From the NCBI GenBank assembly GCA_013820855.1, contig JACDHV010000008.1:1-34237 (forward strand): 34,237 bases of DNA, read 5' to 3'. The DNA comes from Gemmatimonadales bacterium (GTDB lineage: Bacteria; Gemmatimonadota; Gemmatimonadetes; Gemmatimonadales; GWC2-71-9). The notes under the pieces were generated by a model. It did not search any database, was not told the origin of the DNA, and saw nothing but the letters and a program-made list of their open reading frames with translations. A program made the position numbers and the translations under genes. Shown piece after piece: positions 1 to 8,690 of the stretch (its first letter is position 1; each line of letters starts with the position of its first letter).

Positions 1-411
1 GCTCGCCAGATCCTCGCGGATGCGGACTTCGTGGGCCCGGGCCGGCAGCTCGCGCTCGAACCGGGCCGTGTCGAGGCCGATCTTTCGCGCGTGCCGCCGC
101 AGGTCGTCGTCGTCCAGCTCGGTCTGCCGCTGGTAGAGTCGGTCGTGCATCTCCCAGAAGCGGCCCTGCGCCGCCGCCGCCTCCGCCGCCTTGGCCGCGG
201 CGAGCGCGTGCGGGTGGGAGGAGCGCAAGGGAAAATGCCGGAACACGAACCGCAGGTTCCTGCCGAACGCCGATCGGGCCGACGGAATCACCCGATGGAG
301 CGCGCCGCAGTAGGGGCACTCGAAGTCGCCGTACTCCACCAGCGTGACGCGCGCGTCGGCCGGTCCGAGAGAGTGGTCGCGACCGCTCACCGGTGGCGCG
401 AGCCGGCTCAT
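1..411 (-). CDS. DsbA-family thioredoxin-fold protein (3' end runs off the window)
   Basis: Reverse strand reads MSRLAPPVSGRDHSLGPADARVTLVEYGDFECPYCGALHRVIPSARSAFGRNLRFVFRHFPLRSSHPHALAAAKAAEAAAAQGRFWEMHDRLYQ...; CPYC active-site motif in a typical DsbA context. Absent from the ORF track because it has no stop in the window. Confidence 0.88.
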   Translation of the reverse strand, partial: MSRLAPPVSGRDHSLGPADARVTLVEYGDFECPYCGALHRVIPSARSAFGRNLRFVFRHFPLRSSHPHALAAAKAAEAAAAQGRFWEMHDRLYQRQTELDDDDLRRHARKIGLDTARFERELPARAHEVRIREDLAS

Positions 412-415
412 GGGG

Positions 416-2623
416 CTACGCCAGGTCGGCCCGTACGCCCGTGTCCGCCACCATCTGGAGCACTCCGCGCACCGCCGCGGTGCTCTCGAGCCGGAAACGG
501 GCGCGGGTCGCGCCCGGACCCACCCGCGCGCTGATCGCGGTAGGCGGCAGCGACGCGAAGAGGTCTTCGTCCGTCCGGTCGTCGCCGATGGCGAGAATCG
601 TCGTCCTCGCCTCCCGTTCGGCGGACATCGGGGGGACGATCCGCCCCTTGTGCACGCCGTAGGGCCGGATCTCCAGGACGCGATTGCCGGCCAGGATCTC
701 CACCGGCTGGTTGCTCAGCAGCTGATTGAGGTGGATGCGCAGCTCGTTGGCGCGGCGGGCGCCGGTCTCCAGGTCCGCCAGCCGGTAATGCCACGCGATC
801 GCGACCGCCTTCACCTCGATGAGCGTGCCCGGCGTGCGCGCGGTGATGTCCCGGAGGATCTCCAGCACCGGCTCCCGCCAGGTGCCGTGGATGTCGGCGG
901 CCGGGGTCCACTCCGCTTGGCCGGGAGGCCGGGACCAGAAGCCGTGCTCCGCATGAAGCCAGATGGGAAGGCTGCCGACCCACTGCTCGAGCGCCTCCCG
1001 GCTCCGGCCGCTGACGATATGGACCTCGGTGTCCGGGCGGGCGGCAAGAGAGCGGAGAAGCCCCACCAGCGCCGCATCGGGCCTGGCCAGCTCCGGTGTC
1101 GCGGTGAACGGCACCAGGGTCCCGTCGTAGTCCAGGAGCAGCAGCAGCTCGTCGTTCTGCTCCAGCGCGCGGGTGAGCTCCTCGCGGAGCGCACCTTCGC
1201 CCGCCGTAGGCGAGAGGACCCGGACCGATGGTCCGCTGACCCGCTCGAGCTGGTCCAGGAACGAGGTGACCCAGCTATGCACGTCGAAGGTGGCGACACG
1301 CTGGCGAAGCGGGCCGAGGCGCGCGCGCCGCTCGTCGGGCTCCATGGTGAGCGCGCGGAAGAAGATCTCCGCGGTGGCATCGGTATCGTAGGGGTTCACC
1401 GGCAGGGCCTCGGGCAGCTCCCACGAGGCTCCCGCGAACTCACTCAGCACCAGCACCCCATCCCCGTCGGGCCGGGAGGCGACGAACTCCTTCGCGACGA
1501 GGTTCATGCCGTCACGGAGGGGAGTCACCAGCATCACGTCGGCCGCGCGGTAGAGCGCCACCAGGTCGGGCGCCGAGAGGCCGCGGAAGATGTAGTGCAC
1601 CGGCACCCAGCGCGGCGTACCGAAGACGCCGTTGATCCGGCCCACTAGGCCGTCCACCAGCGATCGGAAATCCTGGTACGCCCCGACCCCGGTGCGCGAA
1701 GGGACCGCGACCTGCACCAGCCGCACCTTCTCGCGAAGCTCGGGATGGGTCTCGAGCATCCGCTCGTAGGCCAGCAGCCGGCGCGGAATGCCCTTGGTGT
1801 AGTCGAGCCGGTCGACACCGACGAGGATGCGCACACTGCCGTCGCCGCGGAGCGCCGCGGCTTCGGCCTCGACCGCGGGATCCTGCGCCAGCCCCTGGAA
1901 GGCGGCCGCGTCGATTCCCATCGGAAAGACTCCCAGCCGAACCTCCCGGCCGGGAAGCTGCACCCGGTCGATGTCCACGGTCAGACCGAGGATGTCGGTC
2001 AGCGCGGTGGCGAAATGGCGGAGATAGGTGGGGGTATGAAAGCCGACCAGGTCGGCGCCGAGCATCCCTTCGAGCAGCCGTTTTCGTGCCGGCAGCGTAC
2101 GGAACAGCTCTTCGGACGGAAAGGGGATGTGAAGGAAGAACCCGATCCGGGCCTCGGGGAGCCGGCGGCGCAGAAGGCCGGGGAGGAGCAGGAGCTGGTA
2201 GTCGTGCACCCAGACCAGATCTCCCGGCCGATACTGCTCCGCGACGGCGTCCGCGAACAGCTCGTTGACCTCGACGTACGCGTCCCAGTCTCTCGCCTGA
2301 AGCGGAACCTGGTCCAGCAGATAGTGGAACAGAGGCCAGAGCACGCCGTTGGAATAGCCCTCGTAATACCGGGTCACCTGGTCCCCGGTGAGGGGGACGG
2401 CCACCAGCCGGAGCTCAGCGAGCTTGCGGTCGAGATCGGATTGCTGTTCGGGGGTCAGCTCCTCCTCGGTGCCGGGCCACCCGATCCAGAGCCCGCCCGA
2501 CTGCTCGTGGGGGCGCGACAGCCCGGTCGCCAGCCCCCCCAGGCTCCGCCCCACCTCGACGCCACCCTCGACGGGTCGAACCGAGACCGGCAGGCGGTTG
2601 GCGACGATCAGAAGACGAGACAT
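416..2623 (-). CDS. otsAB: Bifunctional trehalose-6-phosphate synthase / trehalose-6-phosphate phosphatase
   Basis: N-terminal GT20 signature ([17 protein letters not shown]..., [54 protein letters not shown]) followed by a HAD-type phosphatase domain ([37 protein letters not shown]). Start set at the MSRLLIV Met rather than the longer ORF start. Confidence 0.95.
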   Translation of the reverse strand: MSRLLIVANRLPVSVRPVEGGVEVGRSLGGLATGLSRPHEQSGGLWIGWPGTEEELTPEQQSDLDRKLAELRLVAVPLTGDQVTRYYEGYSNGVLWPLFHYLLDQVPLQARDWDAYVEVNELFADAVAEQYRPGDLVWVHDYQLLLLPGLLRRRLPEARIGFFLHIPFPSEELFRTLPARKRLLEGMLGADLVGFHTPTYLRHFATALTDILGLTVDIDRVQLPGREVRLGVFPMGIDAAAFQGLAQDPAVEAEAAALRGDGSVRILVGVDRLDYTKGIPRRLLAYERMLETHPELREKVRLVQVAVPSRTGVGAYQDFRSLVDGLVGRINGVFGTPRWVPVHYIFRGLSAPDLVALYRAADVMLVTPLRDGMNLVAKEFVASRPDGDGVLVLSEFAGASWELPEALPVNPYDTDATAEIFFRALTMEPDERRARLGPLRQRVATFDVHSWVTSFLDQLERVSGPSVRVLSPTAGEGALREELTRALEQNDELLLLLDYDGTLVPFTATPELARPDAALVGLLRSLAARPDTEVHIVSGRSREALEQWVGSLPIWLHAEHGFWSRPPGQAEWTPAADIHGTWREPVLEILRDITARTPGTLIEVKAVAIAWHYRLADLETGARRANELRIHLNQLLSNQPVEILAGNRVLEIRPYGVHKGRIVPPMSAEREARTTILAIGDDRTDEDLFASLPPTAISARVGPGATRARFRLESTAAVRGVLQMVADTGVRADLA

Positions 2624-2635
2624 GAGCGAAAGGTA

Positions 2636-2669
2636 GCGGAACGGCGGGAGGGCGGAACGGCGGAACGGG
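2636..2669. repeat. Short GCGGAACGG-type repeat cluster upstream of otsAB
   Basis: gcggaacgg at 2636-2644 and 2652-2660, with an overlapping copy cggaacggg at 2661-2669. Confidence 0.5.
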
Positions 2670-2719
2670 GGTAAGGGATCGAAGGAGCAGGAGGCCGGCA
2701 AGAGGGAGCTTTGGCCTGA

Positions 2720-2758
2720 CCCCCCGTCATTCCTGGCTCAGCTCGGGATGACGGGGGG
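2720..2758. terminator. Perfect 11-bp inverted repeat (CCCCCCGTCAT...ATGACGGGGGG); terminator or REP-like element
   Basis: Arms 2720-2730 and 2748-2758 are exact reverse complements with a 17-nt loop; lies just past the M1 peptidase stop on the minus strand. Confidence 0.6.
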
Positions 2759-2793
2759 CCCCGGATCCTTCTACCCGCCCACCCGACGGGCTC

Positions 2794-4785
2794 CTAGCGG
2801 GGCCACATCCCGTTCCCCCGGTCGATGTCGGGGAACTCCCGGCCGGGGTCGATCTCGATCATCTTGATCGCCGGCTCGCGGGCGATGCGAACGGCCGTTC
2901 GCTTGGCACCCGAGAACCAGACGCTGACCGGAATCTCCACCCTCTGGGGCTCTCCCTCGGAGCGGGTGACGACCAGATGGACCGGCATGGGGGCCCGACC
3001 GCGATTGGCCACCACCACCTCGAGGGAGTCGCCCGCGGCCGCGACCGTGTCGATCGCCTGGTCGAGCTTCCAGGTCTCGAAGAACCAGGTGCGCCAGAAC
3101 CACGAGAGATCCCGGCCCGCCACGTCCTCGACCGTGTTGAAGAAGTCGTAAGGGGTGGGGTGCTTGTACTGCCAGCGGCGCCCGTACTCCCTGAACGCGC
3201 GCTCGAAGGTGTCCCGGCCGAGCACGCCGCGCAGCGCCACCAGGACGGTGGCGGTCTTGTAGTAGCTCGCGGTCCCGTACGCGTTGTAGTTGGGGAAGCG
3301 GTCGCCGTGGCGCATGAGCTCCACTTCGCCGCCTGCGATGGCCAGGTTGATGTACGGCTGCCGGTTGGCCGCCTCGTCGTCGTACCCCTTGAAGAAATCG
3401 GGCATGGCCTGCGACTGGGTGAACTGGGCGAACCCCTCGTCCATCCAGGCGAACCGCTTCTCGTCCGAGCCCACCTGCATCGGGTGCCACATGTGGGCGA
3501 TCTCGTGGACCACCACCTCGTACATGTTGAGGGTATCCCACTGGCCCCCGATGCAGGTCATCATCGGGTACTCCATGCCGCCGCAGGAGGTGGGCCCGTC
3601 CACCGCGGTCATGTGGGGATAGGGATAGGGCCAGAGGTACTCGGACAGGAACTCCACCGAGTGCCGCCCGTAGCGGGCCGCCTGGTCCCAGTGGCTGCTC
3701 CGCATCTTCGGCCGCCAGAACGCGTCCACCCGGGTCGTGTCGGTCGAGCCATCGCCGTCGGCATCGCCGACCACGGCATGGGTGGCGTCCCACAGATAGT
3801 CCTTCGAGGTGCCCCAGGCCACGTCCCGCACGTTTTCCGCCCGAAAGCGCCAGGTGAGCTTCCCGTCGCCCCCCCGGGCGGTGGCCTTCCCTGCACCGCG
3901 ATCGTTCTCCCCTACGACCCGGACCACTTCCCCGGCTGTCCTCGCCGAGTCGAGGCGAGCCCTGGTCTGCTCGGAGAGCACCTCAGCGGCGTTGGTCAGG
4001 GTGCCGGTGCTCGTCACCAGCCAACCCGCCGGAACGGTGAGGGCCACGTCGTAGTTGCCGTAGCCCATGTAGAACTCGGCATTGCCGTAATACTGGTCGG
4101 TCTGCCAGCCGTTCACGTCGTCGTACACCGCCATCTGGGGATACCAGTAGCTGATGTAGTAGACCTCACCGTCCTGACCGCCCCGGGGCGCCCCGTCCGG
4201 CGGAATGCGGATGCGGTAGGCGAACTCGAGGTCGGCGGTTCCCCCGGGGACCAGCGGCCTGGGAAGTCGGATCCGCATGATCGTGCCGTCCACCTCGTAG
4301 CCGGGACCCGCCCCGGCGCCCGTGCCGAGGGCAGCACCCTGGGCCGCCACTCTGGAGAGCTCGTATCCTTCGACCGCCCACGGAACGTTGGTGTTGCGGC
4401 GGCTGGACGGGGCGAAAATGTTGTGCAGCAGGTGGATGTAGACCGTCGCGAGGGTGTCGGGCGACCGGTTGTGGTAGCGGATAGCGCTGGTTCCGGTGAG
4501 CCGCTTCGAGACGGGGTTGAGCTCGGCCTCGAGCCGGTAGTCGGCCCACTGCTGCCAATACCCCGGGCCGGGGGCGCCGGACTCGACGCGGGTCCCGTTC
4601 GCCACGGCTCGATCGAACGCAACCATCGCCGGGACTTCCATCACTCGGGCTGCCGCGGTGCCGGCGCGGTCGGGGGCGGGCTGCGGTGCGGAGGAGCCCG
4701 TCCGGCCCGAGCCGCATCCCGCCAGGGCGAAGACGACAAGAAGCCCCGCCAGCCGGGTGCGTGCTGCCAATACCGTGCAATCCAT
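2794..4785 (-). CDS. M1-family (gluzincin) metallopeptidase, predicted lipoprotein
   Basis: HEIAHMW...E zinc motif (VVHEIAHMWHPMQVGSDEKRFAWMDEGFAQF), GGMEYPMM substrate motif, lipobox-like signal (LLVVFALAGCGSG). Start set at MDCTVLAARTRLAG. Confidence 0.9.
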   Translation of the reverse strand: MDCTVLAARTRLAGLLVVFALAGCGSGRTGSSAPQPAPDRAGTAAARVMEVPAMVAFDRAVANGTRVESGAPGPGYWQQWADYRLEAELNPVSKRLTGTSAIRYHNRSPDTLATVYIHLLHNIFAPSSRRNTNVPWAVEGYELSRVAAQGAALGTGAGAGPGYEVDGTIMRIRLPRPLVPGGTADLEFAYRIRIPPDGAPRGGQDGEVYYISYWYPQMAVYDDVNGWQTDQYYGNAEFYMGYGNYDVALTVPAGWLVTSTGTLTNAAEVLSEQTRARLDSARTAGEVVRVVGENDRGAGKATARGGDGKLTWRFRAENVRDVAWGTSKDYLWDATHAVVGDADGDGSTDTTRVDAFWRPKMRSSHWDQAARYGRHSVEFLSEYLWPYPYPHMTAVDGPTSCGGMEYPMMTCIGGQWDTLNMYEVVVHEIAHMWHPMQVGSDEKRFAWMDEGFAQFTQSQAMPDFFKGYDDEAANRQPYINLAIAGGEVELMRHGDRFPNYNAYGTASYYKTATVLVALRGVLGRDTFERAFREYGRRWQYKHPTPYDFFNTVEDVAGRDLSWFWRTWFFETWKLDQAIDTVAAAGDSLEVVVANRGRAPMPVHLVVTRSEGEPQRVEIPVSVWFSGAKRTAVRIAREPAIKMIEIDPGREFPDIDRGNGMWPR

Positions 4786-4969
4786 CAGCTTCTCCGGTCT
4801 CGGTGGTCCATTGGGCTCCGCCCGGGGGCGGATGATCGCCTGACTACGGTCCCCAGGCAAGGCTCGTTTCGGTCGGTGCGAAGGGAAACGTCGGCGCGCG
4901 ACGGCCGGGGCTGCTGGTGCATCTTGAGCTACACCAGGGCGGGATTCGCCCCGCCTCGGGTTCCCCACG

Positions 4970-6550
4970 ATGGAGATGCTCAAGATGCCTCAAGGTTCGC
5001 TGCGCCGGTTTCCTCTCGGCGGCGTCATCCTGGCTTTTCTCGCAGGTCTGCTGCTCGCCGGCCTGCTCAACCTGCCGGGGTTCTCCGCGGCACAGCAGCA
5101 GGACACCCGGTACGCTGCCGGAGGGACACCGCCACCGGCCGCGGCCATCGGCAGCCTTCAGGGCCTGAGCGAGGCTTTCGCCTCGGTGGCCGAGACCGTG
5201 AAGCCCAGCGTGGTCTTCATCAAGTCCGGCAAACGCAGTGACCAGGACCAGCGAAACATGCCGCGGCCGCAGCTCCCCCCGGGATTCGAGGAGTTCATGC
5301 CCCGGTTGCCGCAGATGCAGCCGCCCGAGTTCCAGGAGGCGGCCGGTTCCGGCTTCATCGTCTCGCGGGACGGCTACATCCTGACCAACGACCACGTCGT
5401 GAACGGCTCGGACGTCGTCACCGTCCGGCTGCTCGACCGGCGCGAGTTCAAGGCCAAGGTGATCGGCACCGATCCGGGAACCGACCTCGCGGTCATCAAG
5501 ATCGACGCGACCGGCCTCAGCCCCGCCCCGCTGGGCGACAGCGACGCCGCCCGGGTGGGCGAATGGGTCCTCGCGGTGGGAAACCCGCTGGGGGAGAACC
5601 TGACCTTCACCGTCACGTCGGGCATCATCAGCGCTAAGGGGCGGACCCTCGCCCTGCCGAACGTCAGCGACCGCAGCATCCAGGATTTCATCCAGACCGA
5701 CGCCGCGATCAATCCCGGCAACTCGGGCGGTCCGCTGGTGAGCACCGGCGGCCGGGTGCTGGGCGTCAACTCGGCCATCGCCAGCCGCACCGGTTTCTAC
5801 TCGGGATACGGCTTCGCCATCCCCATCAACCTGGCGCGCCAGGTGATGGACCAGATCATCGCTCACGGCGAGGTCCGCCGCTCGGTGCTCGGCATCGCCG
5901 TGCGCAACGCGTCGGCCAACGACGCGGCCTATGTCGGTTTGCCCGACATCCGCGGCGTGCTCGTCGAGGACTTCGGCACGGAGAGCTCCGCGGCGAAGCA
6001 GGCGGGGCTCGAGCCGGGCGACATCATCATCACGGTGGACGGGAAGCCGGTCGAGTACGTGGGACAGCTCCAGCAGCGGATCGCCTTCCGCAAGCCGGGC
6101 GAGACGGTCAAGGTCGAGGTCGCCCGGAAAGGCGGCGTCCGCAAGACCTACAACGTGAGGCTCCAGGCGTTGCCCGGCGCCACAGCGGTGGCCGGCCGGA
6201 GCGGCGGGACCGGGGGCAAGGCGGATGAGGCGGGCGCCGCGGTCGGCCGGTTGGGCGTGACGGTCGCACCCGTGACCCGGGACGACGTAGCGCGCTACGA
6301 GTTGACCGAGGAGCAGCGCGGTCTCCTGGTCACCGGCGTCACCGCCGGTGGCCCGTCCTGGGGCGAGCTGGTGGATGCGGGCCGCGGAGGTCCGGACATC
6401 ATCCTCGAGGTGGAGGGCAAGCCGGTGAAGGCCGTCGGCCAGTTGGCCGAGGCGGTGAAGGGGATGAAGCCGGGTGAGATCGTGAGCCTGAGGGTCTACA
6501 ACGCCCAGGCGAAGAACCGGCGGGTGGAGCGGATTAGACTCGGAGAGTAG
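4970..6550 (+). CDS. degQ: HtrA/DegQ-type periplasmic serine protease (trypsin-like domain plus two PDZ domains)
   Basis: Catalytic motifs TNDHVV, DLAVIKID, GNSGGPLVSTGGRVLGVN; PDZ regions (SSAAKQAGLEPGDIIITVDGKPVE; second C-terminal PDZ); N-terminal membrane/signal segment. Confidence 0.93.
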   Translation: MEMLKMPQGSLRRFPLGGVILAFLAGLLLAGLLNLPGFSAAQQQDTRYAAGGTPPPAAAIGSLQGLSEAFASVAETVKPSVVFIKSGKRSDQDQRNMPRPQLPPGFEEFMPRLPQMQPPEFQEAAGSGFIVSRDGYILTNDHVVNGSDVVTVRLLDRREFKAKVIGTDPGTDLAVIKIDATGLSPAPLGDSDAARVGEWVLAVGNPLGENLTFTVTSGIISAKGRTLALPNVSDRSIQDFIQTDAAINPGNSGGPLVSTGGRVLGVNSAIASRTGFYSGYGFAIPINLARQVMDQIIAHGEVRRSVLGIAVRNASANDAAYVGLPDIRGVLVEDFGTESSAAKQAGLEPGDIIITVDGKPVEYVGQLQQRIAFRKPGETVKVEVARKGGVRKTYNVRLQALPGATAVAGRSGGTGGKADEAGAAVGRLGVTVAPVTRDDVARYELTEEQRGLLVTGVTAGGPSWGELVDAGRGGPDIILEVEGKPVKAVGQLAEAVKGMKPGEIVSLRVYNAQAKNRRVERIRLGE

Positions 6551-6556
6551 GCCCGA

Positions 6557-7902
6557 TCAGCGCACCATCACCCGCGCGACGCGCGACGCGATCCCGGGCG
6601 ACGCGCTGTACGCAAGCCAGACCGCGCCGGCCCGCGGATCCACCGCCAGATGGCGCACCAGCGCCCCTCTGGTCGGCAGCGGAAAGGCATCGAACCGTCG
6701 CGAGCCGGGGTCGTACCGCAGCAGAGCGTCCGCCGCGGCGGTGCCCACCCAGAGGGCGCCGTCGCGCGGATCGGACCGCACCACGTACGGCAGCGCATCC
6801 CTGATCGGCAGCGGAATCTCGGTGAACTCCCCCGTCGCCGGATCGAGCCGCACCAGCAGGTTCCCCGAGTAAGCCGGGATCCAGACGATCCCCCTGGTGT
6901 CCACATCGAATCGCCGCGGCCCGCTATGGGCCGTCGGCATGGTGAAGGTCTGGAATTCTTGAGTCGCCGGGGTGAACGCGATCAGGCGGTTGCCCTGCAG
7001 CTCGCCCAGCCAGATGCGTCCGTCGGGCCCGGAGCGGATCTCGTAGGGAATCGGCCCGCCCGGCCGCCTGGCCAGGGTCGGGTGTGCGGCACCGGAAAGG
7101 TCCGCACCATGTCGCGGGTGGGATCCACGAACCCGATGAGCTCGGGGTCCCTGGTGAAGTGGCCGTTGAACCAGACCTTGCCGTCCGGCGCCGGAGCCAG
7201 GCTGTGCGGGTACATGCCGACATCCCAGCTCCGCCACTGGGTGTCGGCGACCATGGCGGCGAGCCGCTGGGGCTGTCCCAGTACTACCCATGTGCGCCCC
7301 GACCCATCGCGATCGATGGCACGCGGATTGGCGCTCTCCACCACCGGAATCGGGAGCTCGGTCAGCGCGCCACTCTCCGGATCCAACCGGTAGAGCCGGT
7401 GGGTGAACATTCCGGTGATCACCACCGCCCCGCCCGGCTCGACCACGAGATCGTGCGGGAGGTCGTGGGGCACCGGCATCAGGTACTCGCGCACGTCCGC
7501 CCGCTTCGAGCCGGCGACCGGGAGGTCGGGGACATCGCCCGGGGCGAGGTGCTTCGCCAGCCACGTCGCGGTGGCCGCGGCATCGCGGTCGGCGCCGATG
7601 ACGGGGAAACTCGTGGTGGCGCCGGCGTAGCCCAGCATTCGAATCACCGCCTCGGCCCACTGCGCCTCGGATCGCGGGGTGCCCCCAGGGCGGGCGATCT
7701 TCTCGTCGAACTGATGGCAACCGGTACAGTCGAGGATGAACTTCCGCTTGGCCTCGCCATCGGGGAGCCGCGCGAGCCAGGCGCTGGATCGGGCCGTCCC
7801 CATGGGAGCCGGACGGTGGGCCGGTGGGACCCATGCCCCCGCGAGGATCGCGGCCCCCGATCCGAGCGCGACGATCGCGCCGGCGAGTGGCGTCACCTTC
7901 AT
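6557..7902 (-). pseudogene. Monohaem cytochrome c / Vgb-like (streptogramin lyase type) beta-propeller fusion, interrupted by a frameshift near 7080-7090
   Basis: N-terminal part (MKVTPLAGAIVALG..., CTGCHQF haem motif, ...FPVPHT) and C-terminal part (HPTLARRPGGPIPYEIRSGPDGRIWLGELQGNRLIAFTP...) are homologous continuations in two different minus-strand frames. Confidence 0.82.
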
Positions 7903-8246
7903 CCCCCGGCTCCGGGCCTCCGCTCCCACAGCACGTTGACGATCACCCACCGGCCGTCCACCTTAGCCATCTGCATGTAGTCGATCCAGTCGGCCATCAC
8001 GGTCTTGACGCTGGCCGCGCCGCCGAATACGTCGAGAATCGTCACGTCCTTCTGCCGCCGGTCCCGGGGGGTCTCTCTGCCCCAGCCGTGGATCGTGCCG
8101 TTCACCAGCGCCGAGGCTCCCATGCTCTGGAACACGCTGCGCTTCGTGGCGGTGTCGCTCACGACGATGCGCTTTACCAGCTCGGGATGGAGCGCGCGGC
8201 GCATCCGCTCCGGGTCTCCGTCGTACCAGCCTTCGACATAGTCCAT
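7899..8246 (-). CDS. Nuclear transport factor 2-like / putative lumazine-binding family protein
   Basis: MDYVEGWYDGDPERMRRALHPELVKRIV...WIDYMQMAKVDGRWVIVNVLWERRPGAGG; stop overlaps the start of the downstream gene (ATGA). Start uncertain because homology-like sequence (SIRTTA) continues upstream without an ATG. Confidence 0.72.
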   Translation of the reverse strand: MDYVEGWYDGDPERMRRALHPELVKRIVVSDTATKRSVFQSMGASALVNGTIHGWGRETPRDRRQKDVTILDVFGGAASVKTVMADWIDYMQMAKVDGRWVIVNVLWERRPGAGG

Positions 8247-8299
8247 GGCGGTGGTACGGATCGACCGGCACGGGTCGTCGCTCTGTTTCGGCGCAATAC

Positions 8300-8315
8300 A
8301 GTGAGCGGCGTCACA
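8300..8315. promoter_or_regulatory. CRP/FNR-family-like palindrome AGTGAGCGGCGTCACA
   Basis: GTGA-N6-TCAC dyad upstream of the NTF2-like gene; near-identical copy at 15188-15203 and a related one at 25852-25867. Confidence 0.45.
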
Positions 8316-8419
8316 GAAATCCCGTGTCTTTCGGGCGTAGGGTGGGCCCATGGCACCTTTCCCTGCCCTCCTGGTCGTCGCTTCGGAGCGCTTGCCGTCG
8401 CCTGCGGCGGAGATGGAGG

Positions 8420-8597
8420 CGCGGAGGGTGCCGGTCGTCCCGAGGGCAATCTGACCGCCGAGGAGACGCGGCTGATCGCCGCCTATGTCTGGGCAATCAG
8501 TCAGACCCGCGGCGAGCCCTGGCCCGGCGGGCATACCAGTCACGGCGGCGAAGCGGCGCAGGGGCCGTCCTCCCGCCCGGATCAGCCGGGCTCCTGA
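8420..8597 (+). pseudogene. C-terminal remnant of a c-type cytochrome (cbb3 subunit III-like tail)
   Basis: Plus frame reads ...GRPEGNLTAEETRLIAAYVWAISQTRGEPWPGG..., resembling the final helix of mono-haem cytochromes c (LT/SxEExxxIAAYV); no CxxCH seen upstream in the frame. Confidence 0.5.
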
Positions 8598-8690
8598 TCT
8601 AGCGCCGCGGGTTCCTTGCGCACAGTTTAGGCTGGACGCTGCCACTCGCCCCCTCGATGAACCGAGGGGCCTCTGCCACCACATCAGACG

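Noticed and set aside
344-1648. 434-aa plus-strand ORF opposite otsAB
   Set aside because: Antisense shadow ORF in GC-rich sequence; no recognisable domain.
2977-5241. 754-aa plus-strand ORF opposite the M1 peptidase
   Set aside because: Antisense shadow ORF; minus strand has zinc-peptidase motifs and a lipoprotein signal.
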